NCBI GenBank assembly: GCA_902605165.1
Contig: CACLBJ010000003.1
Span: 1 to 64,000 of the forward strand
Source: an uncultured SAR86 cluster bacterium
GTDB taxonomy: Bacteria > Pseudomonadota > Gammaproteobacteria > Magnimaribacterales > D2472
Reading direction: 5' to 3'
DNA: 64,000 nt
In this document: positions 44,686 to 55,097 of the stretch, piece by piece
Layout of the letters: every line of letters begins with the position of its first letter
Position numbering within the stretch: position 1 is the first letter of the stretch
Position numbers and translations under genes: made by a program
Notes under the pieces: model-generated
Database searches by the model: none
What the model was told of the DNA's origin: nothing
What the model saw: only the letters and a program-made list of their open reading frames with translations

Positions 44686-45923
44686 TCTTTTAAGATTTTA
44701 GAGATTCTTGATCCAATTACTGAAATCGTAACAGCAAATGGGATTGCCATAATTGGTGCAATGCTAAAAGCCACTTGAGTTCCCTTAAATAAACCTAGGA
44801 AAATACTTCCGCTAAAATCTCCTAAACGAGCAAAAAAAGTATCAACAAGAACTGAGGACTTGTATCTCTTATTTTTGGATAAATGGCTAAATACAATCTC
44901 CCTACTCGGTTTATTTATTGAATACTCGAATACTCTTAGAAAAACAGTTATTAAAATTGCTGAAATAAGCAAAGGTGCAAATGCATAAACAACAAATACA
45001 ATTGAAAAAATTACACCATATGAAAATAAAATAAATTTAATGCCAAGCTTTTTAACTATAAACGAAGTGAGAAATATTTGTATGAGCCCGGCAATCAAAC
45101 TAACTGCCAGCTCAATATCAGCAAAAAGTGCTACTCTCTCAATTGAGCTCTCTATTGATTTATCAAATATTATTGCTGAAGTTATCCAATGCATAGTCAT
45201 TAGTGAAGTAAATAAGAACATATATATAGCGAGCTGCCTAATATCACTAGAATCAAAAAGATTCTTGAATGCATCGTTGGCAGATCCCCCAAGTGAAATA
45301 TGTTCACTCTTGACTCTGCTAATGCAATACAGACCGATTAATAAACCAATTATTAGGAGGCCCAAAGTAAAAAAAGCAAATATTGAAATATTTACCTCTT
45401 CGGGGCCGCCATCAATAGGCGTAATTGAAAAATTGTTAGCAATATATTTTGATAGCCTTGAACCAAAAGCTGCTCCTAATGTGCCACCAAATGAAATAAA
45501 TCCAAAGTATTTCTTTGCCTTGTTTTGTTGAAATAGATTTATAGCCACCACCCAAAAAATTGCTACAACAAAAAAGCTATATATATTGCACCAAACATAG
45601 AATGATCTTCCTATCCATGCACTTGAGGAAAAATCAAGATTTATAAAAACTACTAAGTTACTGGCAAGGAAAAGATAGCAAAAAATAATTAGCTGCTTAA
45701 GATTTGTTTTTGAAGCTACCCATGAGTAAATGAAGTTAGCAAATAACATTCCAATTCCGACCATAGCCAAAAGCAGAGATATATTATCAATATCCTGAAC
45801 GGCTAGCTCATTCCGAAGAGGTCTTAATGTGTACCAAGAGGAAAGAATAAAGAAGAAAAAAAGACTTGCTAAAAAAGAATCTTTTGAAAAAGATTGCTTT
45901 AATGTATCTAGATAATCATTCAT
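44682..45923 (-). CDS. Npt1/Npt2 (ADP/ATP translocase-like) family transporter
   Basis: ~12 TM; SSWYTLRPLRNELAVQDIDN and SREIVFSHLSKNKRYKSSVLVDTFFARLGDFSGS motifs. Confidence 0.7.
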   Translation of the reverse strand: MNDYLDTLKQSFSKDSFLASLFFFFILSSWYTLRPLRNELAVQDIDNISLLLAMVGIGMLFANFIYSWVASKTNLKQLIIFCYLFLASNLVVFINLDFSSSAWIGRSFYVWCNIYSFFVVAIFWVVAINLFQQNKAKKYFGFISFGGTLGAAFGSRLSKYIANNFSITPIDGGPEEVNISIFAFFTLGLLIIGLLIGLYCISRVKSEHISLGGSANDAFKNLFDSSDIRQLAIYMFLFTSLMTMHWITSAIIFDKSIESSIERVALFADIELAVSLIAGLIQIFLTSFIVKKLGIKFILFSYGVIFSIVFVVYAFAPLLISAILITVFLRVFEYSINKPSREIVFSHLSKNKRYKSSVLVDTFFARLGDFSGSIFLGLFKGTQVAFSIAPIMAIPFAVTISVIGSRISKILKD

Positions 45924-45926
45924 AAG

Positions 45927-46002
45927 TGGTGGGTCGCACAGGATTCGAACCTGTGACCAATTGGTTAAAAGCCAACTGCTCTACCAACTGAGCTAGCGAC
46001 CC
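45927..46002 (-). tRNA. tRNA-Lys (anticodon TTT), CCA encoded
   Basis: GGGTCGCTAGCTCAGTTGGTAGAGCAGTTGGCTTTTAACCAATTGGTCACAGGTTCGAATCCTGTGCGACCCACCA; complete cloverleaf. Confidence 0.97.
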
Positions 46003-46025
46003 ATTCATAATACTAAAGATGGTGA

Positions 46026-46667
46026 TTATTCCATATTTTCCAATATCTGCAAGACAATTGATGATACAGAATTATTGGGATAGTTTTTTAAAACAAAATT
46101 ATATTTAGCTTTGGCATTATCTATGTCATCTTTTATTAGATAAATATCGCCAAGACGCTTATGTGATTGTGGAGCTCTCCAATGATCTTCATGATTAGAA
46201 ACAAGTTCTAGGAAATATATGAAGCTATCATCAATATCTCCATTTATAAATGATATTTCTCCTAACCAAAATAAAACAAGTGGAATTCGTTCAGCATCTG
46301 GGAAATTAATCAGAAAAAAATCTAAAAGTTTTTTAGCGTTTTCGAGATCATCATTTTCAAGGGCATTTATTGCAGAATCATAAACCTCATCTATGCTTTG
46401 AGAATCATTGATGCCCTCAAATCTAAATATATCTTCATCGACAGTTTGCTCTTTCGATTCTGCCTCTGATTCGTCTTCAAGAGACTCCAACTCGTTTAGT
46501 AGTTTTTCAAGCAGATATGCTTGGGTTTCCAGCTCATTTCTTAGCTCTGCAATTTCTTGTTCAAGCTCTTGTATTTTGAGAAACAAAATATCAGATTCTG
46601 AAGTTTCAAAGTCTTGCGAAAAAGATTGAAAAGAAGTTAATGCAAAGAAAATGAATGCAAATCGCAT
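46026..46667 (-). CDS. cpoB: Cell division coordinator CpoB (YbgF)
   Basis: Coiled-coil followed by TPRs; last gene of the tol-pal cluster. Confidence 0.88.
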   Translation of the reverse strand: MRFAFIFFALTSFQSFSQDFETSESDILFLKIQELEQEIAELRNELETQAYLLEKLLNELESLEDESEAESKEQTVDEDIFRFEGINDSQSIDEVYDSAINALENDDLENAKKLLDFFLINFPDAERIPLVLFWLGEISFINGDIDDSFIYFLELVSNHEDHWRAPQSHKRLGDIYLIKDDIDNAKAKYNFVLKNYPNNSVSSIVLQILENME

Positions 46668-46671
46668 AAAT

Positions 46672-47154
46672 TTATTTTATTTCTACTCTTCTATTTCTTG
46701 CCCAAGCTCTCTCATTAGACTCAGAGACAGCTGGACTTTCCTCTCCATAACTTTTGATAACCAGTCTTGATCTATTTATGCCTCTTGATTCAAGATAATC
46801 TGCAACAGATTCAGCTCTTCGTTGCCCTAGGGCTAAATTATATTCTCTAGTCCCTCTTTCATCAGCATGTCCCTCAAGAACAAGGGTTATTGAAGAATTG
46901 TCTTGCATCGCCGATATTACACCCCTTAATGTTTGAATGGATCTGGATGTCAGATTGTATTTGTCAAAATCAAAATAAATTGTTGCAGAAGTTGATATAG
47001 CTGTTGATTTTGTCTCATAAGTATCAGATGTTGAAACCTCTACAGTTGCAATACTCGATTCTCTTACGGACTCCTCAGTTACCTGAACAGAGCTACATGA
47101 AACAACAAATATAGTGACTAAAGAAATTGTAAAAAAAGATTTAACTAATTGCAT
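46672..47154 (-). CDS. pal: Peptidoglycan-associated lipoprotein Pal
   Basis: Lipobox VVSCSS; OmpA domain IYFDFDKYNL...LEGHADERGTREYNLALGQRRAESV. Confidence 0.97.
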   Translation of the reverse strand: MQLVKSFFTISLVTIFVVSCSSVQVTEESVRESSIATVEVSTSDTYETKSTAISTSATIYFDFDKYNLTSRSIQTLRGVISAMQDNSSITLVLEGHADERGTREYNLALGQRRAESVADYLESRGINRSRLVIKSYGEESPAVSESNERAWARNRRVEIK

Positions 47155-47166
47155 TTTATCTCCTGT

Positions 47167-48456
47167 TTATTTTAAGAAACCTGACCAAGCTGGTTCTCTT
47201 ACCTGACCTTTTGCAGAGGGTAAACGGAACTTGGCTCCACTAAGCGTTACTCCTGCCAAAATGTCATTATTTTGTTCACTTATAGCATAGATTATCACAT
47301 TACCATTTGGAGAAACACTGGGGGATTCATCCATTTTTGCATCAGTGAGAGGAATCACGAAATTGTCCTCAAAATATTTTATCGCTATTTGAAATTTATT
47401 AGAGGACCTATGAACAAAGACAATGCCGTCTCCACCTGGGAGATATGAACCCTTTGCATTGTAGTTTCCTTCAAATGTTAAACGTTTTGGCTTTTTATTT
47501 AGCTTTCGTAAATCTAGCTCATATAATTGAGGTGAACCAGACCTTCCTGAAGTGAACATCAATTTTCTTCCATCAGGAGACCATTTAGATTCTGTGTCAA
47601 TTGAGTAATGGTTTGTTAATCTTGTAAGGTTTCTTTTTTGGAGGTTATAAATATAAATCTCAGCATTTCCATCTTGATATAAAGTCAATGATAGATACTT
47701 CCCATCTGGTGACCAAGAGGGGGAACTTATTTGCTCATTAGTGATGCATGTCAAACACCTTTTCTTAATAATTGATTGTCTCTCTCCAGTTGAAATATCC
47801 TGTATGTATACATTTGCAATACCAGTTTCAAAAGAAACATAGGCAACTTTTTTAGAGTCAGGTGACCAAGCTGGGGATATGATTGGCTCAGGGCTTTTAA
47901 CCAAAAGTTGCTCATTAGCTCCATCTGCATCTGCTACATAAAGCCTGTAAGAAGCATTAAGATCATTTGTCTGACTTACATAAAGTATCTTTGTTGATGC
48001 AACACCCTGAATTCCTGTAATAGCCTCATAAATTCCATCGCTCACATAATGTGATAGCTGTCTTACATTATTGCTAACCCCATAAACCTTTGAGCTTCTA
48101 ATTTTGGATTTTTTTCTAACATCAAATATTTCATACCTCGCTTCAATGCCCGAATTGCTTTCAATAACTGATGTAAGAAGAAGATAATCGGCATTTATAA
48201 GTCTCCATTCACTATAATTTATATCATCTTCGCTGGGTGGATATGTAATCAAAGACTTTTCATCAAAGATATAAAATTCTCCTGTTCTAATTAGATCATT
48301 TTTTACAATCTCATTAGCTTGTTTTGCAATGCTAGATTCCCCCTGGAATGGAATTAATGCTATTCGATATGGATTATCAGAGCCTTTTGTAATTTCAATT
48401 ACTAGCTCAGCATTCAGGAAAAGTGGAATTATCAAAAAATACCTTAAAAATTTCAT
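47167..48456 (-). CDS. tolB: Tol-Pal system protein TolB
   Basis: TolB beta-propeller motifs (SPAWSPDSKKVAYVSFE, SPSWSPDGKYLSLTL). Confidence 0.97.
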   Translation of the reverse strand: MKFLRYFLIIPLFLNAELVIEITKGSDNPYRIALIPFQGESSIAKQANEIVKNDLIRTGEFYIFDEKSLITYPPSEDDINYSEWRLINADYLLLTSVIESNSGIEARYEIFDVRKKSKIRSSKVYGVSNNVRQLSHYVSDGIYEAITGIQGVASTKILYVSQTNDLNASYRLYVADADGANEQLLVKSPEPIISPAWSPDSKKVAYVSFETGIANVYIQDISTGERQSIIKKRCLTCITNEQISSPSWSPDGKYLSLTLYQDGNAEIYIYNLQKRNLTRLTNHYSIDTESKWSPDGRKLMFTSGRSGSPQLYELDLRKLNKKPKRLTFEGNYNAKGSYLPGGDGIVFVHRSSNKFQIAIKYFEDNFVIPLTDAKMDESPSVSPNGNVIIYAISEQNNDILAGVTLSGAKFRLPSAKGQVREPAWSGFLK

Positions 48457-49076
48457 TTTGTTGGGTTAAATCTAAAGATAATATTCTTAAAAGTATCTTC
48501 ATAAACTTCTCTTTGCATCTCTTTAAAGATAGAAAAAGTTTCAACTCTTCTTACTGCCTGCATAGCAGAATTATCAAATCTTATATTCCCACTGCTTTTT
48601 AAAAGATTTAAGCCAACTACTCTGCCCTGGGGATTGATTGTAATTTTTAAATCACATGATAGGTTTGAAGGTATATTTCTTGGCTTAATCCATGCTGACT
48701 CAATCTTAACCTTTATTGCATTGTAAAATTTAATAATATCTTCATCATAAGTAATGTCAGAAGCTTTTTCTTCACTTAATAACGAATCTATTCCAGAGTC
48801 TAATACCTCATAAGATTTCGCTTTCACCACTTCCTGAATTATTTCTTCTGATTCAATAATAAGCTCCTTGTATATATCTGGCTGCATCTTTACATAGTTC
48901 TTTTTTTGTGTGTTTGGAGTTAGATCCTCGACAAGCATTTTTACACTAAGAGGTGAGCTAAGTATTTTGTTTGGTTTTGCAGTTTGTTCAAAATATCCAA
49001 AAAATCCTAAAAAAAGTCCAGCATGAATTAAGAATGAATAAAAGGACGCAATAAGTATATTTGTGCTAGTCATCAT
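48453..49076 (-). CDS. tolA: Short TolA-like protein
   Basis: N-terminal TM plus TonB/TolA C-terminal domain, between tolR and tolB; only 207 aa. Confidence 0.85.
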   Translation of the reverse strand: MMTSTNILIASFYSFLIHAGLFLGFFGYFEQTAKPNKILSSPLSVKMLVEDLTPNTQKKNYVKMQPDIYKELIIESEEIIQEVVKAKSYEVLDSGIDSLLSEEKASDITYDEDIIKFYNAIKVKIESAWIKPRNIPSNLSCDLKITINPQGRVVGLNLLKSSGNIRFDNSAMQAVRRVETFSIFKEMQREVYEDTFKNIIFRFNPTK

Positions 49077-49488
49077 ATCCAGAAGTTACAATCCCTATTT
49101 TTGCAATCCCAACACTTTGGATTGCTGCCATTGCAGCAGCCACACTTTGAAAATCAGCTGCCTCATCTCCTTTAAAAACAACCTCAATTTCAGGATTAGC
49201 ATCAAAAATAACAAATGCCTTGTCTTTGAGCTCATCAAGTGAAATTGCAATTTCCTCTTCACCAAGATTAAGAAAATAATTACCATTTTTATCAATAGAT
49301 ACCACCAAAGGCTCATTCTGAATTGTCATTTTTGTTGTATCTGTTTTTGGCAGATTAACATCAATTCCTTGAATCAATAGTGGTGACAAAACCATAAAGA
49401 TTATTAGTAACACGAGCATTACATCTATGTAAGGAACCACATTTATTTCTGCGTGAAGTTTCTTCCTTCGACCAAGCCTATAGATCAT
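49066..49488 (-). CDS. tolR: TolR (ExbD family)
   Basis: AEINVVPYIDVMLVLLIIFMV. Confidence 0.96.
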   Translation of the reverse strand: MIYRLGRRKKLHAEINVVPYIDVMLVLLIIFMVLSPLLIQGIDVNLPKTDTTKMTIQNEPLVVSIDKNGNYFLNLGEEEIAISLDELKDKAFVIFDANPEIEVVFKGDEAADFQSVAAAMAAIQSVGIAKIGIVTSGYDD

Positions 49489-50161
49489 CTTTTTGCTTTA
49501 CTGATTCTCTATAGAAGATACTTGCAAGCTCTTCAGCAAAAATTGTAGTTGTCTGTAAATAAGAATCTGCTTTTGAGGTAAATCTATTAAAGGCGATCAC
49601 AGCAGGTATAGCTGCAAAAAGACCCATAGCTGTAGCAATTAAGGCTTCTGAAATACCAGGCGCAACAGCATTGATGGTAGCCTGAGTTGCATCTGAAAGA
49701 CCTTGGAAGGAACCCATAATTCCCCAAACTGTTCCAAACAAACCAATATATGGACTTACTGAACCAATATTTGCAAGTATCGATAGATTTTTATTCATAT
49801 CTTCTTCATCCCTTGCAATAGAAACTCTCATAGATCTATTAAGACCTTCGAGATCCATATCTGTTAGTCTGCCCCTATTTGATATCCTCTTGAATTCCTT
49901 GAAAGAATTTTTAAAAACACTAGTTGATCCAATTAATTCAACATCTAATTCATCTAGCTCAGAATACAGATCATTTAAGTCAGTTCCTGACCAGAATTTA
50001 TCTTCAAAAGTAAATCTATTTTCATTAGCTTTCCTAAAAAAGATGTATCTTTCAAAGATAATTATCCATGAAATAATCGAAGCAAAAATTAAAACAATCA
50101 TTACTGACTTAACAACTATTCCTGCTTGCAAAAATAATTCTATAGCTGATACTTCATTCAT
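49478..50161 (-). CDS. tolQ: TolQ (ExbB family)
   Basis: IGSVSPYIGLFGTVWGIMGSFQGL. Confidence 0.97.
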   Translation of the reverse strand: MNEVSAIELFLQAGIVVKSVMIVLIFASIISWIIIFERYIFFRKANENRFTFEDKFWSGTDLNDLYSELDELDVELIGSTSVFKNSFKEFKRISNRGRLTDMDLEGLNRSMRVSIARDEEDMNKNLSILANIGSVSPYIGLFGTVWGIMGSFQGLSDATQATINAVAPGISEALIATAMGLFAAIPAVIAFNRFTSKADSYLQTTTIFAEELASIFYRESVKQKDDL

Positions 50162-50579
50162 TTTTAAAGACTTTTAATAAATTTTCTGGGAAAGCAATTG
50201 GTTTATCTTTATTTTGATCATAAAAACACACCTCGACTTCTCCTCTACATATAATATCATCACTTTCATTTCTTTTGATTTGTTGATGAAAGAATAGTCG
50301 GGCATTAGAGAAGTATTCAATTTTCGAGCAAACAACCAAATTATCCTCAATTTTAGCCGGTTTCACGAACTCAATATTTATAGTCTTTACGATAAAAACT
50401 TTTCCTTCCTCAATTTGCTCAGTCTGAGAAATTTCGAGATCTTTAAGACAACTTGACCGCGCTCTTTCGAAATATTTCAAGTAATTTGCGTGGTAAACAA
50501 TTCCTTGGAAATCAGTATCCTCAACATAAACAAAAATGTTGAGATCTTTACACTTGTGGACTTTGCTCATGTAAGTCAA
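50154..50579 (-). CDS. ybgC: Acyl-CoA thioesterase YbgC
   Basis: VYVEDTDFQGIVYHANYLKYFERARSSCL; start may be the internal MSKVHK. Confidence 0.95.
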   Translation of the reverse strand: MTYMSKVHKCKDLNIFVYVEDTDFQGIVYHANYLKYFERARSSCLKDLEISQTEQIEEGKVFIVKTINIEFVKPAKIEDNLVVCSKIEYFSNARLFFHQQIKRNESDDIICRGEVEVCFYDQNKDKPIAFPENLLKVFKNE

Positions 50580-50973
50580 TATCTTCTATAAATAATTCTT
50601 TAATAATTGAGATGAAATCTTCCCATAATAGATCAACAGTTATATCTTTATTTTGAATCTCAGTATTAATACATGATGCTAAGATTCTAACTTTTAATGG
50701 TTTCCTATTAAATTTATAAACCAAAGCTGGTATTTGATTATCATTACTTGATGCAGCAAGCACTTGATTCCACCAATCACCACTTGGCTCAGAGCCATCA
50801 CCATACCGCTTGCATTCAATACACCATCTTCCCATCATGAGATCAGGTAATTCTTTCGTTCTAGTCTGTTCAAGGATCCTTTTAACAGGATTCTTTAAGC
50901 CTAAATCTTTGACAAGGAGGTTTCCAATTTCTCTTTCAAAATTAGCTCCCTTTGCCCTTGAATTAACTGGCAT
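50548..50973 (-). CDS. Phage-type PD-(D/E)XK nuclease / putative Holliday junction resolvase
   Basis: NSRAKGANFEREIGNLL, ELPDLMMGRWCIECKRYGDG (PD...E-x-K) and WWNQVLAAS motifs resemble phage-encoded PDDEXK resolvase-like proteins; TAATG coupling with yebC. Confidence 0.75.
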   Translation of the reverse strand: MPVNSRAKGANFEREIGNLLVKDLGLKNPVKRILEQTRTKELPDLMMGRWCIECKRYGDGSEPSGDWWNQVLAASSNDNQIPALVYKFNRKPLKVRILASCINTEIQNKDITVDLLWEDFISIIKELFIEDIDLHEQSPQV

Positions 50974-51716
50974 TACTGCTCCATAGGTTTAAAGTTATCA
51001 GGAAATTCTGCATTTGAATGAACTTCTTGAACATCTTCAACTTCATCAAGAAAATCAAGAATCCTTAGAACTTTTTCTCCCATTTCTTGATCAACAGGCA
51101 CTACTGTATCTGCTTTCATTGTAACCTCTGCATTTTCAACCTCTATTCCTTGATCCTTAAGCTTCTCTACAAATGAAGAAAGATTTTGGAATGGTACTGT
51201 CGCTATAAAATTATCCCCAGTATCTTCTAGATCTTCACCATCAAAATCCAATAAAATTTCCATTACAGCATCTTCATCTTGATTTTTTTCAATGATCGCA
51301 AGGCCAATTTTATTAAATAAGTAGCTTACCGAGCCATCTGTGCCAAGATTGCCTCCAAATTTTGTGAATGCATGTCTTACATCTGCAACAGTTCTATTTC
51401 GATTATCGGTCATTGCTTCAACTAAAACAGCAACTCCTCCGGGACCATATCCTTCGTATGTAATTTCCTCAAGATTTCCAGCCTCACCTGCACCAGTTCC
51501 ACGCTCTATAGCCCTATTGATTGTATCTTTAGGCATATTTTCAGAATTAGCTTTATCAAGAGCCAATCTTAATCTAGGATTATCATTTGGATCACCGCCA
51601 CCTGCTTTTGCAGCAACTGTAAGTTCACGTATTAATTTAGTATATATCTTCCCTCTTTTTGCATCTTGTCTGGCTTTTCTATGTTTTATATTTGCCCATT
51701 TGGAATGACCAGCCAT
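50973..51716 (-). CDS. yebC: YebC/PmpR family regulatory/translation factor
   Basis: MAGHSKWANIKHRKARQDAKRGKIYTKL. Confidence 0.98.
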   Translation of the reverse strand: MAGHSKWANIKHRKARQDAKRGKIYTKLIRELTVAAKAGGGDPNDNPRLRLALDKANSENMPKDTINRAIERGTGAGEAGNLEEITYEGYGPGGVAVLVEAMTDNRNRTVADVRHAFTKFGGNLGTDGSVSYLFNKIGLAIIEKNQDEDAVMEILLDFDGEDLEDTGDNFIATVPFQNLSSFVEKLKDQGIEVENAEVTMKADTVVPVDQEMGEKVLRILDFLDEVEDVQEVHSNAEFPDNFKPMEQ

Positions 51717-51719
51717 TAT

Positions 51720-53483
51720 TTATTCCTCATCAAGATCTTTTTTTATATGAAGTTCATTAAGTTGAGACTCATCAACAATATTTGGTGCGTCTGTTAGAAG
51801 ACATGATGCGCTTTGAGTTTTTGGGAATGCTATTACGTCTCTTATATTTTCAGTTTGAGTAAGCAGCATTACAATTCTATCGAGACCAAGAGCTATTCCA
51901 CCATGAGGTGGGCACCCAGTTTTAAGGGCATCAAGCAAGAATCCAAACTTAAGGCTTGCTTCCTCATTTGAAATATTTAGAGCATCAAAGATAGCCGATT
52001 GCATTTTAGAGTCATGAACTCTTAAAGAGCCTCCACCGATCTCATAACCATTAAGAACTAAGTCATATGCATAAGCTTGAGCCTCAGATGGATCCTTTAT
52101 AAAGTTTTCTAAATCCTCTTTAGGTCTTGTGAATGGATGATGAAGTGCCTTCAAATTATCAGCATCACTTTCAAACATTGGGAAATTAGTTATCCAACAA
52201 GGTGCCCAATCTTTTTGATATAAATCTAAATCTTTTCCAAGTCTTTTTATTAAAGAACTCATACTTAAATTAACTATTTCAGAAGAACCTGCACCAAAGA
52301 AAATTAAGTCATCATTTACAGGATTTAGCTTACTAAAAAGTGCAGTTATGAACTCTTCCGAAAGGAACTTAAGAATTGGAGATTGAAGTCCATCTTTGAT
52401 GTCAGAAACATCATTTATCTTTATATAAGCAAGTCCTTTTGCTCCTAATTTACCTACAAAATTTGTATATTCATCTATTTGAGATCTTGTAAGTTTATTT
52501 CCTCCATCTACTTTCAGAGCGACAACTCTTGATCCATCATTTTTTGCTGGATCAGAGAAAACTTTAAATTCTTCTTTTTTAGCTTCATCAGAAATCTCTA
52601 ATAGCTCTAGAGGTATTCTTAGATCAGGTTTATCGGAGCCATATTTTTTAATAGCATGCGCATAGTCAAGTTCATCAATATTATCTAAATTATGATTTGC
52701 AAAATCTTTAAGCAGAAGCTTTAGTAAGCTCGAGCCAAGCTCAATGATATCTTTCTCTTCAACAAAAGATGCTTCTATATCAATCTGAGTAAATTCTGGC
52801 TGTCTGTCTGCTCTTAAATCCTCATCCCTAAAACACCTTGCAACCTGATAGTACCTATCCATTCCACCCATCATAAGCATTTGCTTGAAAAGCTGAGGAG
52901 ACTGTGGAAGAGCGTAAAAACTTCCAGGGTGAATACGGCTTGGCAAAATATAGTCCCTTGCTCCTTCAGGAGTAGCTCTTGTGAGTATTGGAGTTTCTAT
53001 TTCATTAAAGTTTCTTTCTTCTAAGAAATTTCTTATTTTAGATACGATCTTAGATCTTTTAAGAATCCTATTATTCATTTCAGGTCTTCTTAAATCTAGA
53101 ATTCTATTTTTTAATCGGACATCCTCGTTAACATCTTGATAATCATCTAGCGGAAATGCAGGAGTTGTAGCTGAATTTAATACCTCTATTTCGCTTACCT
53201 CTATTTCAACCTCTCCAGTCTTCATTTTAAGGTTAATAGTTCCTTCAGGTCGCTCACGAACATTTCCTTTAATCTGTATAACAAATTCGCTTCTACATTT
53301 ATCTGCAAGAGAGAATGCCTCATCGTTAGATGGATCGATAACTGCCTGACAAATACCCTTAAGATCTCTTATATCAAGAAAAATAACTCCGCCATGATCC
53401 CGCCTTCGATGGACCCAGCCACATATTGAGACATCTTTTCCTAGATGTTCTTTAGTTACATTTCCACAATATTCACTTCTCAT
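51720..53483 (-). CDS. aspS: Aspartyl-tRNA synthetase
   Basis: [41 protein letters not shown]. Confidence 0.98.
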   Translation of the reverse strand: MRSEYCGNVTKEHLGKDVSICGWVHRRRDHGGVIFLDIRDLKGICQAVIDPSNDEAFSLADKCRSEFVIQIKGNVRERPEGTINLKMKTGEVEIEVSEIEVLNSATTPAFPLDDYQDVNEDVRLKNRILDLRRPEMNNRILKRSKIVSKIRNFLEERNFNEIETPILTRATPEGARDYILPSRIHPGSFYALPQSPQLFKQMLMMGGMDRYYQVARCFRDEDLRADRQPEFTQIDIEASFVEEKDIIELGSSLLKLLLKDFANHNLDNIDELDYAHAIKKYGSDKPDLRIPLELLEISDEAKKEEFKVFSDPAKNDGSRVVALKVDGGNKLTRSQIDEYTNFVGKLGAKGLAYIKINDVSDIKDGLQSPILKFLSEEFITALFSKLNPVNDDLIFFGAGSSEIVNLSMSSLIKRLGKDLDLYQKDWAPCWITNFPMFESDADNLKALHHPFTRPKEDLENFIKDPSEAQAYAYDLVLNGYEIGGGSLRVHDSKMQSAIFDALNISNEEASLKFGFLLDALKTGCPPHGGIALGLDRIVMLLTQTENIRDVIAFPKTQSASCLLTDAPNIVDESQLNELHIKKDLDEE

Positions 53484-53754
53484 TGCTTACCTTTGTACTT
53501 CCCTTATCCTTTTTTTTTGACTTATTAGAGTCTTTTGCATCTTTTTCTTTGTTTAGTATGTTCTTTTTATTACCTGTTTTAAAGTCAGTTTCGTACCAAC
53601 CACTTCCCTTAAGCCTAAATGATGGGCTGGATATTAACTTATTTAAAGTATTTTTGTCACACTTAGGACATTTTTTTAGTGGATCATCCGAAAATTTCTG
53701 AATTTTTTCAAATTGGTGCCCACAATTTGAGCATTTGTATTCATAAATGGGCAT
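53473..53754 (-). CDS. FmdB family zinc-ribbon protein
   Basis: [32 protein letters not shown]. Confidence 0.95.
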   Translation of the reverse strand: MPIYEYKCSNCGHQFEKIQKFSDDPLKKCPKCDKNTLNKLISSPSFRLKGSGWYETDFKTGNKKNILNKEKDAKDSNKSKKKDKGSTKVSNEK

Positions 53755-53818
53755 ATAACTAAAAAAAACTATAAAATTATAAACTATAAGTATTTTTAAT
53801 ATGCAAAAATAAAAAGAT

Positions 53819-55084
53819 ATGTTTTGGTCAAATTATTTCATTCCTACACTTAAAGATACTGCTTCTGAGGATGCTCAGATTATAAGTAATAGTCTCATGC
53901 TTAAGTCTGGGATGATAAGAAAAAATGCCTCAGGAATTTATACGTGGCTTCCACTTGGTTTGAGGGTCTTAAATAAAGTTGAAAGCATTGTAAGAGAAGA
54001 AATGAATAATGCAGGAGCGCATGAAGTGTTAATGCCTATGGTGCAACCAAAAGATTTATGGAATGAATCAGAGAGATGGGACAAATTTGGTCCCGAGTTG
54101 CTTAGATTTAAAGATCGACATGATAGAGATTTTTGCTTGGGTCCTACTCATGAAGAAGTTATAACTGACTTAATTAAAAATAATGTAAAAAGTTATAAAG
54201 AGCTTCCTTTGAATATTTATCAAATACAAACTAAATTTAGAGATGAGATAAGACCAAGATATGGAGTGATGAGGAGTCGAGAATTCTTAATGAAAGATTC
54301 TTATAGCTTTCATATTTCTGAAGCAAGCTTGGAAGAGACATACCAAATAATGAGAAATGCCTACTCAAAAATCTTTGAAAGAGTAGGTTTAGATTTCAAA
54401 ATTGTAAAAGCGGACTCTGGTGCAATTGGTGGAGATAAATCTGAGGAATTTCATGTCCTTGCTGAAAATGGTGAAGATACTCTTGCAGTATCTGATAAAT
54501 CTGATTATGCAGTCAATGCAGAGCTTTTGCTTGAAGATGGTCAAGATTCAAAGTCACTAGTGGGTCAAAAATCACCAGACGGAAATGGGTTGCTTGAAAT
54601 TACAAAAGGTATTGAGGTGGGGCATATATTTCAATTGGGAAGGCTCTATAGCGAAAATATGAATGCGACTGTTTTAGATAATTCAGGTGCAGCTAAAAAC
54701 ATGTATATGGGATGTTATGGAATTGGTATCTCAAGGATTGTTGCCGCTGCAATAGAGCAAAATTTTGATGATAAAGGAATTATTTGGCCAGAATCTATTT
54801 CTCCCTTTAATTTAAATATAATTACAATCGGGGCTGATAAAGACAAAAATATTGAAGCATCTTCCAGAAAACTATATCAAGACCTAACTCAGAAGGGGTT
54901 TGAAGTAATATTAGATGATCGAGATGATGGTTTTGGAAAGAAGATTAAAGATTCTGAGCTAATAGGCGTTCCTTTATCGATCGTTTTCGGTAAAAATTTT
55001 ACGGATAATGATAAGGTTGAAATAATCTTTAGGGATGGAAGAAAAATAACTTCTGCTTTGAATGAAGTAGAGGAAATAATTTAA
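53819..55084 (+). CDS. proS: Prolyl-tRNA synthetase lacking INS editing domain
   Basis: [30 protein letters not shown], then [12 protein letters not shown]...[23 protein letters not shown], with the expected large insertion missing. Confidence 0.97.
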   Translation: MFWSNYFIPTLKDTASEDAQIISNSLMLKSGMIRKNASGIYTWLPLGLRVLNKVESIVREEMNNAGAHEVLMPMVQPKDLWNESERWDKFGPELLRFKDRHDRDFCLGPTHEEVITDLIKNNVKSYKELPLNIYQIQTKFRDEIRPRYGVMRSREFLMKDSYSFHISEASLEETYQIMRNAYSKIFERVGLDFKIVKADSGAIGGDKSEEFHVLAENGEDTLAVSDKSDYAVNAELLLEDGQDSKSLVGQKSPDGNGLLEITKGIEVGHIFQLGRLYSENMNATVLDNSGAAKNMYMGCYGIGISRIVAAAIEQNFDDKGIIWPESISPFNLNIITIGADKDKNIEASSRKLYQDLTQKGFEVILDDRDDGFGKKIKDSELIGVPLSIVFGKNFTDNDKVEIIFRDGRKITSALNEVEEII

Positions 55085-55097
55085 TAAGGAGATCAAT

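Noticed and set aside
45040-45531. 163-aa plus-strand ORF opposite the Npt-like transporter
   Set aside because: No domain recognised and lies wholly inside a well-supported membrane protein gene; probable shadow ORF.
50548-50973. Phage-type nuclease considered as part of a prophage remnant
   Set aside because: No other phage genes, attachment repeats or integrase; flanks are uninterrupted core genes with translational coupling.
51340-51708. 122-aa plus-strand ORF opposite yebC
   Set aside because: Antisense shadow ORF.
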